Shown here piece by piece: positions 9,050-18,184 of a stretch of 64,000 nt of DNA. Numbering within the stretch: the first letter of the stretch is position 1; each line of letters opens with the position of its first letter. The position numbers and the translations under genes are program-made. The DNA comes from an uncultured Collinsella sp. Its GTDB lineage: Bacteria; Actinomycetota; Coriobacteriia; Coriobacteriales; Coriobacteriaceae. The stretch spans positions 27,691 to 91,690 of the forward strand of contig UQIL01000007.1 in NCBI GenBank assembly GCA_900541025.1. Direction: 5' to 3'. The notes under the pieces were generated by a model. That model saw nothing but the letters and a program-made list of their open reading frames with translations. It was not told the origin of the DNA and ran no database searches.

Positions 9050-11233
9050 GTGCTCAAGCTCCTGTACCTGATTCGTTACATCGGCTACGTTAAGGCCACG
9101 GTCGAGAACATCTCCATCTTCATGATCGACGGTCTCGACGTGGACATGCGCGCCCTCAAGGACCGCGTCAAGGAGTCCCTTGCCCGGCTGGAGCGCGAGA
9201 ACTACGCGGCGCGCCAGGGCGATACCTATAGCTTCCTCACCGACGAGGAGCAGGAGATAGCGCAGGAGATCGCACGCACCCCAATCGATAACGCGCAGGT
9301 GATCGAGTCTATCAAAAAGCGCCTGTTCGACAGCATCTACACCGCGCGTAAACTCAACCGCGGGGCCAACGACTTTCCTTTTGACCGCTATGTGGACGGC
9401 TCAATCCACGGTGCCAGCATGGGCGGCATGGAGCTTTGCGTGGCTACTATGGCGAGCGATCTGGGCCGTGCGGACGATACCGAGCTGGCCTTGGCTTCTT
9501 CGGGCAAAGCCATCGTGGCTTTGAGCGACGAGGCGGATTATTGGGAGACGCTCGTCAACGCCGCCAAGATCCGCAAGTACGCCAAGACGCGAAATCTCCA
9601 GGAGCTTCAGCCGAGTACGCGCCAGATCGTCGAGTCCAAGATGCGCGAGGCAGCCTATAACGAGAAAGAGGCCGATGTCCTTTTGAGCGAGGCCGTACTC
9701 CATGCACGTTGCGCGGTCAACGGCCGCATAATTGAGGTCCGCGCGGCCAAACCCGCTCAGGTCTTTGAACAAGTGCTGGCGCAGCTGTGCGATGTGGTCT
9801 TTGAAAAGGCCGACTATATCGGCGCGCCGGTCACGAGCGATTCCGATATCCGCTCCACTCTGGCGGGCAACGTTCAAGCGGGGCTCGCTGGCATGGACGC
9901 GGGCAACACGCGTGCGCTCAAGGAGGTCGGGGATTACCTCAAAGTTCAGCACCAGCGCCACCTGGATACCGCTATGGGCGATATCCAGCGCAGGTACCAG
10001 CAAAAGCCCTATGGCTGGCGCGAGGTTGACATCGCAAATGTGGTGGCGCAGCTTGTAGTGGAGCAGCGCGCGCAGGTGCTGTTTGGCGGTCAGACGGTTC
10101 AAGCTAACGACAGCCGCATGGTGTCGCTCCTGCGTAAGGATGCCGATAAGGCCCAGGTGCGTTTGCGCGTGCGCATGAGCGACCGGTTGCTGCGCGCCAC
10201 GGGCGAGCTTATGCGTGGCCTGTTTGATCTCAAGACCGTGCCCTCCAACGAGGATAAGCTCGTGGCCGAGCTCAAGGAGCGCCTTGAGGGCTTGCGCGAG
10301 GCGTGCCTCGCCATGGCACGCGACTACTACACGGGTATCAAGCCGGCCTACCCGTATCCCGGTGAGGACGAGTGCGAGAAGATGCGCTCGGAGGTGGTCG
10401 ACGTTCTTAAGGACCAGAGCGATTCCGAGGCGTTCTTGACCACGTTCACCAAGCACGAGGACCGCCTGTTCGATGCCAAGGAAGACTTTGACAAGGTGGT
10501 TGAGTTCTTCGAGTCCAACCAACGAACAGCGTTTGACCACGCCAAGGATTTCTTGAGCCGCACCGAGGGCATCGAGTATGCCTCCGATGACATTCCCAAC
10601 GCTGTGGAGAACGTGGCAAAGGTACGCGAGATCCTCAAAGACCCAAAGCCCTACGGCCGCATTAAAGACCTTCAGCCGTTGATGGCACCCGTCAAGGAAG
10701 ACATCAAAAAGCACCTGGGCATTCGCCGCAACGAGTTCTTGTGTCGTATCGAAAACGACCTGCAGGATTTGCGGAAGCAGGCCGAGAGCCAAGAAGGTTT
10801 TGTCAAGCAGGCCAAGGATGCCATCGCGGACGCCAACACCAGGTATGAGTCGTTCAAGAACCGCGCCCATGGCGTCCAGAGCCTCAACGAGCTTAACGCC
10901 CTCGCGGCAAACTGGGAAAACTGGATCGTTGCTGCAACCAACAAGATATACGACGCCGTGGATGAGGCCCGCATGCGAATGGACAACGAGCGCCGCACCA
11001 CCGAGGTCACGAGTACGGGTGAGGTGGTCAAGAAGATCTCCAACAAGGGCGCCGCATCGTCTGCGCCCGTGCCCGCGTCTAAGCCCCAGCGCAAGATCAA
11101 GACCGTGCGCCGCGCCGATTTGGCCAAGCCGAGTCGCCTCTTGTCCGCAGAGGACGTGGAGCGCTACGTGGACGACCTGCGCTCTCGCCTTATGCAGGAG
11201 CTCGCTGCAAACGACGAGATTCGTATCAACTAA
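9050..11233 (+). CDS. brxC: BrxC, C-terminal part, same frame as the N-terminal part
   Basis: This 727-residue open frame continues brxC in register after the TAA at 9038-9040. The nominal GTG at 9050 has no Shine-Dalgarno sequence, so independent initiation looks weak. Re-initiation after the stop, only nine bases upstream, is possible. The content is a winged-helix-like start (LKLLYLIRYIGYVKATVENISIF), long helical and coiled-coil stretches and a basic tail, as in full-length BrxC. No decay other than the single stop is seen over 2.2 kb, so the interruption is recent, conditional, or a sequencing error. Confidence 0.82.
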   Translation: MLKLLYLIRYIGYVKATVENISIFMIDGLDVDMRALKDRVKESLARLERENYAARQGDTYSFLTDEEQEIAQEIARTPIDNAQVIESIKKRLFDSIYTARKLNRGANDFPFDRYVDGSIHGASMGGMELCVATMASDLGRADDTELALASSGKAIVALSDEADYWETLVNAAKIRKYAKTRNLQELQPSTRQIVESKMREAAYNEKEADVLLSEAVLHARCAVNGRIIEVRAAKPAQVFEQVLAQLCDVVFEKADYIGAPVTSDSDIRSTLAGNVQAGLAGMDAGNTRALKEVGDYLKVQHQRHLDTAMGDIQRRYQQKPYGWREVDIANVVAQLVVEQRAQVLFGGQTVQANDSRMVSLLRKDADKAQVRLRVRMSDRLLRATGELMRGLFDLKTVPSNEDKLVAELKERLEGLREACLAMARDYYTGIKPAYPYPGEDECEKMRSEVVDVLKDQSDSEAFLTTFTKHEDRLFDAKEDFDKVVEFFESNQRTAFDHAKDFLSRTEGIEYASDDIPNAVENVAKVREILKDPKPYGRIKDLQPLMAPVKEDIKKHLGIRRNEFLCRIENDLQDLRKQAESQEGFVKQAKDAIADANTRYESFKNRAHGVQSLNELNALAANWENWIVAATNKIYDAVDEARMRMDNERRTTEVTSTGEVVKKISNKGAASSAPVPASKPQRKIKTVRRADLAKPSRLLSAEDVERYVDDLRSRLMQELAANDEIRIN

Positions 11234-11242
11234 CTCGCGGAG

Positions 11243-11270
11243 CCACCGGTGCCAAAGCGAGCACCGGTGG
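11243..11270 (+). terminator. Strong hairpin between brxC and pglX
   Basis: A perfect 10-bp stem (CCACCGGTGC / GCACCGGTGG) with an 8-nt loop, followed by TTTATGG, lies in the 66-bp gap. The T run is short, so it is more likely an attenuator, a partial terminator or an mRNA-processing element than a full stop. It could lower the amount of pglX relative to brxC. Confidence 0.5.
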
Positions 11271-11299
11271 TTTATGGCGTTTAGAAAGGCTCATCAACC

Positions 11300-13789
11300 A
11301 TGAACGATTCTGCTCTTAAGAGCTTCTGCACCTGGGCCCGTACAGAGCTCATCAAAGGCGTGGAGGCACAGATGGTGCGCTACGGCGTCACCGAACCTGC
11401 ACCTTCGCCCGTTGGGTCCGAGACCGTCAACGGCCTGCCCCTAAGTCCTGCTGAGGTTGTGCAGCGTGACGAGCTGCTGCGCATACAGACAGAGGTGGGT
11501 CACGAGGCGCTGCGCGACCGAGCGGCCTACACCTGGTTCAACCGCATCGTGGCCATTCGCTTTATGGATGCACGCGGATGGCTCCCCAGCCGTATGCGCA
11601 TGCTGAGTCGTGCGGACGGCAGCCATGGCAGCGAGGCCGTGGAGAACGCACTGGACGTGGAGATGGCGACGGCCGATACCGATCGCATAGCCGAGCTCAA
11701 GATGGCGGGCTTGGATGAACCGCTGTGGCGCTACCTGTTTATGGCTCAGTGCGAGGAGCTTGCCGATTGCCTGCCGGGCGTCTTTGAACGCGTGGGCGGT
11801 GCCATGGAGCTGCTGTTGCCCCAGGGCCTCATGATGTCCGACGGCGTGGTGGGCAAACTCAACACCATTCTCGCTGACGAGGACTGGCGCAAGGGCGTGA
11901 CCGTTCTGGGCTGGATGTATCAGTACTACAACGCTGACGTCAAAGACGAGTTCTTCAAGGCAAAACGCAAAGCAGCGGCGGCGGACATCGCGCCCGCCAC
12001 GCAGCTCTTCACCCCCGAGTGGATCGTGCGCTATATGGTCCAGAACTCGCTCGGCCGTCTGTGGATGCTCAACAACCCGGGGAGTTCGCTGCGCGAGCGC
12101 ATGGAGTATTACATCGAGCCTGATACTGAGCACGAGGACTTCATCCGCATTTCGAGCCCCGAGGAGATAACCCTCTGCGACCCCGCATGTGGCTCGGGCC
12201 ATATCCTGGTCTATGCGTTTGAGCTGCTCTTTGCCGTGTACGAGGAGCGCGGCTACCGCGAGCGCGAGATCCCGGAGCTCATCCTGACCAAAAACCTCGC
12301 TGGCATGGAGATCGACCCCCGTGCGGCTCAGATCGCGGAGCTGGCGCTTGCCATGTGCGCCCGCGAGCACGATCGTCGCTTCTTTAGGCGTGGCGTTCGC
12401 GCCGACGTTGCCGTGCTCTCGAGCATCCCGCTAGGGGAGGACGAGCTGCCGGGTAACAAGAAGCTCGCCGAGGAGCTGAGTCATTTGGGCGAGATCGGTT
12501 CGCTGCTCAATCCCTCAGAGGACGAGATCGACGAGCTCAAGGCTGCCGCCGCGAGTTGTTCCGATGACCTTTTTGCCGCTACGGCCAAAACTAAGCTCGA
12601 AAGCGCTGCCGCCATCTGCGAGAAGCTGTCCCGTCGTTTTACCTGCACCGTTGCGAATCCTCCGTATATGGGCAGCAGCAGCTTTAATCCATTCATGAGC
12701 AAGTGGATCAAGAAGAACTACCCCGACGTGAAGAGCGACCTCTGCACGTGCTTTATCGAGCGCGGTTTTAACCTTGTCGAGGATAAGGGCTACGCCGCAA
12801 TGGTTACCATGCAGAGTTGGATGTTCCTGGGCAGCTTTGAGAAGATGCGCTCTTCGATTATCGAGGGCAAGACGATTGTCTCGATGGCTCATCTCGGCCC
12901 CCGCGCATTTGACGCCATCGGCGGCGAGGTCGTCAACGTAACCGCCGATGTCATCTACAACGGCCGCGCGGCATACGAGGGCGCTTACGTGCGCCTCGTC
13001 GACATCAACGGTAGTGAGGCGAAGCGTCTCAAGCTGCTCGAGGCGATCCGAGATCCCGACTGTGGCTGGTTCTACCGCCGCGACGCCGACATCTTCAAGC
13101 AGATCCCCGGCGCCCCAATAGCCTACTGGGCTGGGGGCGGAATACTATCTGCATTTAAATCAAATCCAGCTGTTGGTACGCGCGCGTCGCTTCAAGCTGG
13201 AATCACAACGGGAAACAATGACTTATTCATTAGAGCTTGGTGGGAGGTCCAACTATCAAAGTTTGATAGGGAGTGCTCATCGATTAACGAGGTCCAAACC
13301 ACAACGTGTTGGTATCCATGTAACAAAGGTGGTAGCTATCGCAAGTGGTATGGCAACCGAGATAACGTTATGAATTTCTCAGTCACTGGCCAACTGGAGA
13401 TGAAAAAACAGTCAGGATTCCGCCCCGTCAGCCTTGATGATCAATTTAGGCCGTCGATCTCTTGGTCAGACGTTACGTCCGATCGCAATTCGTTTAGAGT
13501 CAACGGCGGACACAGTCTGTTTGAGCATGCTGGAAGTTGCGCATTTATTGCAGATGACAACCTACTTCCGCTAATTGCCTACCTGAATTCATCCGCAGCA
13601 TCTGTGATGCTCAGAATGATTAACCCAACTCTTAATTGTAATGCGGGCGTTGTGTCAAGGCTGCCGCTTCTTGGCCTTGGTGAAGAAGGCCGTATCTCTA
13701 GCATGGCTGAACTGGCTATCGAACTGTCAAAAACCGACTGGGACTCGTTTGAAACCTCCTGGGATTTTAAACGTCACCCCTTATTGTGA
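11300..13789 (+). CDS. pglX: BREX methyltransferase PglX, N-terminal part (gene split)
   Basis: This 829-residue protein starts at ATG 11300 (GAAAGG upstream). It has the N6-adenine methyltransferase motifs: SAM-binding DPACGSG at residues 294-300 and catalytic NPPY at 453-456. PglX marks self DNA at a non-palindromic site and is required for BREX defence. Type 1 PglX is normally about 1150-1250 residues. This frame ends just after the conserved FETSWDFKRHPLL, where intact homologues continue. The missing ~320 residues are encoded at 14473-15441. From about 13130 the sequence turns A+T-rich, with rare-looking codons, across the target-recognition region, as if this segment came from another source. 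Confidence 0.9.
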   Translation: MNDSALKSFCTWARTELIKGVEAQMVRYGVTEPAPSPVGSETVNGLPLSPAEVVQRDELLRIQTEVGHEALRDRAAYTWFNRIVAIRFMDARGWLPSRMRMLSRADGSHGSEAVENALDVEMATADTDRIAELKMAGLDEPLWRYLFMAQCEELADCLPGVFERVGGAMELLLPQGLMMSDGVVGKLNTILADEDWRKGVTVLGWMYQYYNADVKDEFFKAKRKAAAADIAPATQLFTPEWIVRYMVQNSLGRLWMLNNPGSSLRERMEYYIEPDTEHEDFIRISSPEEITLCDPACGSGHILVYAFELLFAVYEERGYREREIPELILTKNLAGMEIDPRAAQIAELALAMCAREHDRRFFRRGVRADVAVLSSIPLGEDELPGNKKLAEELSHLGEIGSLLNPSEDEIDELKAAAASCSDDLFAATAKTKLESAAAICEKLSRRFTCTVANPPYMGSSSFNPFMSKWIKKNYPDVKSDLCTCFIERGFNLVEDKGYAAMVTMQSWMFLGSFEKMRSSIIEGKTIVSMAHLGPRAFDAIGGEVVNVTADVIYNGRAAYEGAYVRLVDINGSEAKRLKLLEAIRDPDCGWFYRRDADIFKQIPGAPIAYWAGGGILSAFKSNPAVGTRASLQAGITTGNNDLFIRAWWEVQLSKFDRECSSINEVQTTTCWYPCNKGGSYRKWYGNRDNVMNFSVTGQLEMKKQSGFRPVSLDDQFRPSISWSDVTSDRNSFRVNGGHSLFEHAGSCAFIADDNLLPLIAYLNSSAASVMLRMINPTLNCNAGVVSRLPLLGLGEEGRISSMAELAIELSKTDWDSFETSWDFKRHPLL

Positions 13790-13798
13790 GTGATCAGC

Positions 13799-14398
13799 AT
13801 GAGGTACATTCGCCGACTATTTATTTCTTTGGCTGTTTCAATTCCATGCTTAGTGGTTTTCACGCTACTGTTTAAAGCTCTTCTTGGATTTCTATCCGGC
13901 ATTTGCTCGCTTCCGTTGCTCAACTCTTTATCGTCGGGGGATTTGTTAAATGGAGTCGGGACGTTTTCGGCAGTCATTATTGCAGTGGTCTCGTATCAGC
14001 ACGACATAGAAACGAAGCAAGAAGAAGAGAGGTCTCGGAGCGAAAAGGCTAAGCCTCAAGTTGAGGTGGACAGTTTCGAGGAAGATTACGGATTCATTGT
14101 TTCGATTACCAATGTAGGTCCCCGGCCAATTCCGTCAATTATTGTGGAGGAAAAGCCAGTCGTATCTAATCTTGAGCCTGGAGATACCTGTCGTTTTGAT
14201 TACATCGGTTTTGAGTCGTGTGAGTCGTATGAAGGCGAGGTTGAGGGCTCCAATTACGTTGTTTCAACGAGGACCTTTCGCGATGGGGTAAGCCTTTGGC
14301 TCTTTATGTATGACATTTTGGGTAAGGCTTGGATGAGTGAATATACGCTCGAGGAAGATGGTGCCCGGTTGTTGGACGGACCCTCCTGGGTGCTGTGA
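13799..14398 (+). CDS. Unrecognised two-helix membrane protein inserted within pglX
   Basis: About 199 residues from ATG 13799; a GTG at 13790, directly after the pglX stop, would add three. The gene is A+T-rich unlike its neighbours. The N-terminus is basic (MRYIRR), then a hydrophobic helix at about residues 7-30 and a second at about 48-62 (GTFSAVIIAVVSY). A charged linker follows (KQEEERSRSEKAKP), then a predicted beta-rich soluble domain (FIVSITNVGPRPIPSIIVEE...). Similar layouts occur in small membrane proteins of mobile and defence islands, but no family was recognised. It lies between the two halves of pglX and overlaps neither, with start and pglX stop adjacent, so it would be co-translated with PglX. 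Role is unknown; a membrane-bound partner or effector is a guess. Confidence 0.7.
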   Translation: MRYIRRLFISLAVSIPCLVVFTLLFKALLGFLSGICSLPLLNSLSSGDLLNGVGTFSAVIIAVVSYQHDIETKQEEERSRSEKAKPQVEVDSFEEDYGFIVSITNVGPRPIPSIIVEEKPVVSNLEPGDTCRFDYIGFESCESYEGEVEGSNYVVSTRTFRDGVSLWLFMYDILGKAWMSEYTLEEDGARLLDGPSWVL

Positions 14399-14472
14399 GA
14401 AAAGCTTGACTACCACATAAAATGCCCCTTTGAATCATTGTTTTTAATCCCCTACTACCTGGAAGGCGTTCC

Positions 14473-15441
14473 ATGTCAACACTGCTCGCCGATAAATACG
14501 AGGCTCGCAAAGCCGAGGTTAACGCTCGCTTTGAGCAGCTTCGCGCTAACGAGGAGGAGCTCAACCGAATCTTTGCCAAGATCTACAACATGGAGGGCGA
14601 GGTGCCCATCGAGGTCGAGGATAAGTACGTGTCGGTGGCGCGCATCTTTGATACCGCCGACGAGATCCCTGAGAGCTACAAGGGCAACAAGTACGTGCGC
14701 ACCAAGCGCGACGAGATCACCTCGCTCATAAGCTATGCCGTGGGCTGCATGTTCGGTCGCTATTCGCTGGATGTGGACGGTCTGGTTCTGGCCGACCAGG
14801 GCGCCACGGTCGACGACTATCTGGCCAAGGTGCCCGATCCCGATCACGTGACCTTTATGCCCGATGCCGACAACGTGCTGCCCATCACCGACGACGAGTA
14901 CTTTGACGACGACATCGTGCGTTACTTTATCGACTTTGTGCGCACCGCGTACGGCGAGGAGACACTCGAACAGAACCTGGCCTTTATTGCCGAGGCGCTC
15001 GGCGGCAAGGGCACCTCGCGCGAGGTGATTCGCACCTACTTTTTGAAGGACTTCTATAAGGACCACTGCCAGACCTATAAGAAACGCCCCATCTACTGGC
15101 TGTTCGACAGCGGCAAGAAGAACGGCTTCAAGTGCCTTGTTTACATGCATCGCTACCAGCCTGACCTGTTGGCTCGCATCCGCACCGACTATGTGCATGA
15201 GCAGCAGGAGCGCTACCGTGCCCAGATTGGGTATGCCAACGATGCCCTTGTCAGTGCCGAGCGCGGCGAGCGCGTGCGCTTGGATAAGCGCATCAAAAAG
15301 CTCAACGACCAGCTCAAAGAGACCATTGCCTACGAGGAGAAACTGCACCACTTGGCAGACCAGATGATTAAGATCGACCTGGATGACGGCGTCAAGGTCA
15401 ACTATGCCAAGTTTCAGGATGTGCTGGCGAAGATTAAGTAA
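14473..15441 (+). CDS. pglX: PglX C-terminal domain encoded as a separate protein
   Basis: This 322-residue protein starts at ATG 14473 behind GGAAGG. The content matches the C-terminal third of type 1 PglX: RFEQLRANEEELNRIF, the VEDKYVSVARIF region, SYAVGCMFGRYSLDVDGL, and RPIYWLFDSGKKNGFKCLVYMHRY. The codons just before the ATG, read in the same frame, give N-P-L-L-P-G-R-R-S. This continues the PLL at which the N-terminal part ends and shows that the gene was once contiguous. It is back to the GC-rich style of the locus. The start now has a ribosome site, so the fragment may be made and could assemble with the methyltransferase half. Confidence 0.88.
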   Translation: MSTLLADKYEARKAEVNARFEQLRANEEELNRIFAKIYNMEGEVPIEVEDKYVSVARIFDTADEIPESYKGNKYVRTKRDEITSLISYAVGCMFGRYSLDVDGLVLADQGATVDDYLAKVPDPDHVTFMPDADNVLPITDDEYFDDDIVRYFIDFVRTAYGEETLEQNLAFIAEALGGKGTSREVIRTYFLKDFYKDHCQTYKKRPIYWLFDSGKKNGFKCLVYMHRYQPDLLARIRTDYVHEQQERYRAQIGYANDALVSAERGERVRLDKRIKKLNDQLKETIAYEEKLHHLADQMIKIDLDDGVKVNYAKFQDVLAKIK

Positions 15442-15464
15442 CTGCAGATACGGTAAGGATATTC

Positions 15465-18173
15465 ATGCCCAAGATAGATGTAGAAGAACAGCTCAAGCTG
15501 CGATTTTTGCAGCCGTTGTCCTCATGCGCGCCGCGCCGTGTTGTGGTTTGGCACGATGCGGACGGCGAGTTTGCTCCTGAGTTTGAGCGATTGGCTGCCG
15601 AGGGTTTCGACGGCGTGGGGGGCGATGCCGGCGTAATGCCTGCTCACGGTGACTTTGAGCGCCCGGTGCGCTTTGTTGAGGCCTGCGAGGGCCGTATGTT
15701 TGCCGTCAAGAAACTCATCAACCGCGATGACCTTGCGAGCGATATCTTGCTGTATCGCCGTTGCCCGCGCGGCAGGCTTGAGGGTGATTGGCTTGCCGAT
15801 GTTGAGCTGTATGCCGATCAGTTCCAGGCTGACTATCTTTCGCTTTTGGCCGATCAGCTGGGCATCGAGAATATCGACGCCGTGCGCGAGAGCCTGCGCG
15901 AGCACAAGACGTTCTTTGATGCCAAGACCCGCTGCGCTAAGTTTGCCGCGTGTGTTCCGCATGCCTCGGGCGCATCCGATATCGAACTCGGCATCCTTAC
16001 GGTGATTTTTGGCGGTAAAGAGCCTGGTGACGCGCGCCCCGCGTTTGTGCTGCGTGGCTGTATGACCATGCTGCTGCACGAGGGTCCCGAGGCGCTGGCC
16101 GAGTTGGTGGACAAGTACTGCGTGCGTGATGTGCTCTCTGCCTTCATCGTGCGTTGCTATGGGTTTGATGGGCTGCTTTACGAGCGTGATTCATTGCTTA
16201 TGCTTGCATCCCATGTGCTTCTTACGGCGGCATCCACCGCGCTTCCCGAGGGAGCGCTCAAGGGGCTTGAGAGCCATGTGGCTCCCGCCTATGGGCCCTA
16301 TTGCCTTGAGGCGGTGCGTACGTGGGACCAGGCCGCCGATACCCAGGCATCGAGCGAGGACCTATTTGAGATTTGCCGTTTGGTTGAGGACGCCCGCGGA
16401 CTCTTTGCACGGTTCGAGACCTTGCCGATCGATGTACTGACCTCGCTTGATGTGTTTCCGTGCGTCAATGAGGCTGTGCTCTCGCAGCTGTTCTGCTCGT
16501 TTGCGCAAGGTGCAGACCGTGTTGAGGATGCGCGTGCCTTTGCTGCGCGCCGTTGCGACCTAAGCTGGTACCGTCGTGTCGAGAACTACTTTGACCTGCT
16601 TGCCGCTGTGGCCGATATGTGTGCGTTTAGGCAGGCGCACGCGGGTGGGTTCCATCTGGCGCAGTCCCAGCAGGTGTGGGATGCCTATACGTCCGAATGG
16701 TATGCCATGGACGCTGCCTATCGCCATATGTGCACCGCGTATCTGCGGGCACGCTCCGTCGAGTGCGATGCGCTCGAGGAACCTGCCCGCACCGTGGCGG
16801 ACTGGGCGGAGAATCTCTACAGCAACTGGTTCTTGGCGGATGCCAATGCCTGCTGGGCGGCTGCTGCGCAAGGGGAGTGGGCCGATTGCGGCTACATCGA
16901 TGGTCCCGCACGGCAGGATGAGTTTTACTGGCATGTGCTACCCGCCTTTGTGGGTTCTGCCAAAACAACGGTCGTTATCGTGAGCGATGCGCTGCGCTAT
17001 GAGGTGGCCTGCGACGTCGCGGCGCTGCTCGAGCGCGAGCGCGGCGGCAACGTCAAGGTTTCTAGCATGCAGGCGGTCTTTCCCTCCATTACAGAGGTGG
17101 GCATGCCCGCGCTGCTGCCGCATCAGGCGCTTGGGCTTGCAGCGGATGGTTCGTTTGTGCTGGCTGACGGCAAGCCCACCGCAACGACTCCGCAACGCGA
17201 GGCCGTGCTTGCCCATGTTGAGCCTACGGCCCGCGCTTTGCGCTCGAGCGCATACCTCAACATGGCGGGAACCGAGCGTAAGGCGCTGCTCAAGGACTCA
17301 AGACTTGTCTACCTCTATCACAACAAGATTGATGCCACGGGCGAGAAGGCCGCTACGCAGGATGACGTCTTCGATGCCTGTACGGACACCGTAGAGGAGC
17401 TTGCCGCGTTGGCGCGCCGCGTGTGCACCGACGCCCCGGGCGCGCGTGTTGTTATAACGGCGGATCACGGCTTTATCTACACGCGCCGGGAGCTCAGCGA
17501 GTGTCAGATGCTCGGCAAGCCAGATCTTCCCTTCCTTGACGCTCCCGTCATGCACGGCAAGCGTCATCTGGTGGTGCCCAACGAGGCCGTGGCCAAGCTT
17601 TCGGACGAGGTACGCGAGGTGTTTGTTAATGTTGACATGGGACGTTTGGGTGCCGGCTTTGAGGGGTTTGCCCCGCGCGAGAACGTGCACTTCAAGCGTC
17701 CCGGTGGTACTAACAACTACGTCCACGGCGGCATGAGCCTGCAGGAGCTTTGCGTGCCCGTTATTGGATTTTGGCGTGTGCGCTCGGGTTCCAAGGACTT
17801 TGTCGACACGCGCGCGGCGACGTTGCGCGTGCTAAGTGAGGGGCGCCGGGTGACCAACTCGCTCTTCTCGCTCAACTTGATCCAGGAAGAACCAGCCCAA
17901 GGCAAGGTCTTGTCGTGCGAATACGAGCTGGTGTTTACCGATGCAAGCGGCAACGAGGTGAGCGATACGGTCAAGGCGCATGCTAACAAGACTTCTGTTA
18001 ATTCGCAGGAGCGCGTAGTGCATGCCAAGTTTGCGCTGCGCGCGGCGGATGGATTCTCGGCAAAGGGTCCGTACTATCTGGTCTGCCGCGAGCGCGAGAC
18101 GGGCAAGATCGTTTGGCGCGAGACGTATACCATTGCCGTTTCGTTTGCCCCTGTTGCTGACTTTGGTTTTTAG
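15465..18173 (+). CDS. pglZ: BREX alkaline-phosphatase-superfamily protein PglZ
   Basis: This 902-residue protein starts at ATG 15465, 23 bp after the PglX C-terminal gene. The PglZ domain of the alkaline phosphatase superfamily is seen from the metal-ligand block VVIVSDALRYEV (Asp508) and the paired-metal block VITADHGFIYTR (Asp667-His668). PYVHGGMSLQE-like sequence and a beta-rich C-terminal domain follow. The N-terminal half is the variable BREX-1 part. PglZ is an essential core protein of all BREX types and partners PglX. No truncation or lost motif is seen. Its stop codon overlaps the ribosome site of brxL, implying coupling. Confidence 0.93.
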   Translation: MPKIDVEEQLKLRFLQPLSSCAPRRVVVWHDADGEFAPEFERLAAEGFDGVGGDAGVMPAHGDFERPVRFVEACEGRMFAVKKLINRDDLASDILLYRRCPRGRLEGDWLADVELYADQFQADYLSLLADQLGIENIDAVRESLREHKTFFDAKTRCAKFAACVPHASGASDIELGILTVIFGGKEPGDARPAFVLRGCMTMLLHEGPEALAELVDKYCVRDVLSAFIVRCYGFDGLLYERDSLLMLASHVLLTAASTALPEGALKGLESHVAPAYGPYCLEAVRTWDQAADTQASSEDLFEICRLVEDARGLFARFETLPIDVLTSLDVFPCVNEAVLSQLFCSFAQGADRVEDARAFAARRCDLSWYRRVENYFDLLAAVADMCAFRQAHAGGFHLAQSQQVWDAYTSEWYAMDAAYRHMCTAYLRARSVECDALEEPARTVADWAENLYSNWFLADANACWAAAAQGEWADCGYIDGPARQDEFYWHVLPAFVGSAKTTVVIVSDALRYEVACDVAALLERERGGNVKVSSMQAVFPSITEVGMPALLPHQALGLAADGSFVLADGKPTATTPQREAVLAHVEPTARALRSSAYLNMAGTERKALLKDSRLVYLYHNKIDATGEKAATQDDVFDACTDTVEELAALARRVCTDAPGARVVITADHGFIYTRRELSECQMLGKPDLPFLDAPVMHGKRHLVVPNEAVAKLSDEVREVFVNVDMGRLGAGFEGFAPRENVHFKRPGGTNNYVHGGMSLQELCVPVIGFWRVRSGSKDFVDTRAATLRVLSEGRRVTNSLFSLNLIQEEPAQGKVLSCEYELVFTDASGNEVSDTVKAHANKTSVNSQERVVHAKFALRAADGFSAKGPYYLVCRERETGKIVWRETYTIAVSFAPVADFGF

Positions 18174-18184
18174 GAGTGTGCCCT

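Noticed and set aside
13787..14473. Simple frameshift or sequencing error as cause of the pglX split
   Set aside because: The two parts are separated by almost 700 bp of unrelated A+T-rich sequence with its own gene, which no small error can produce.
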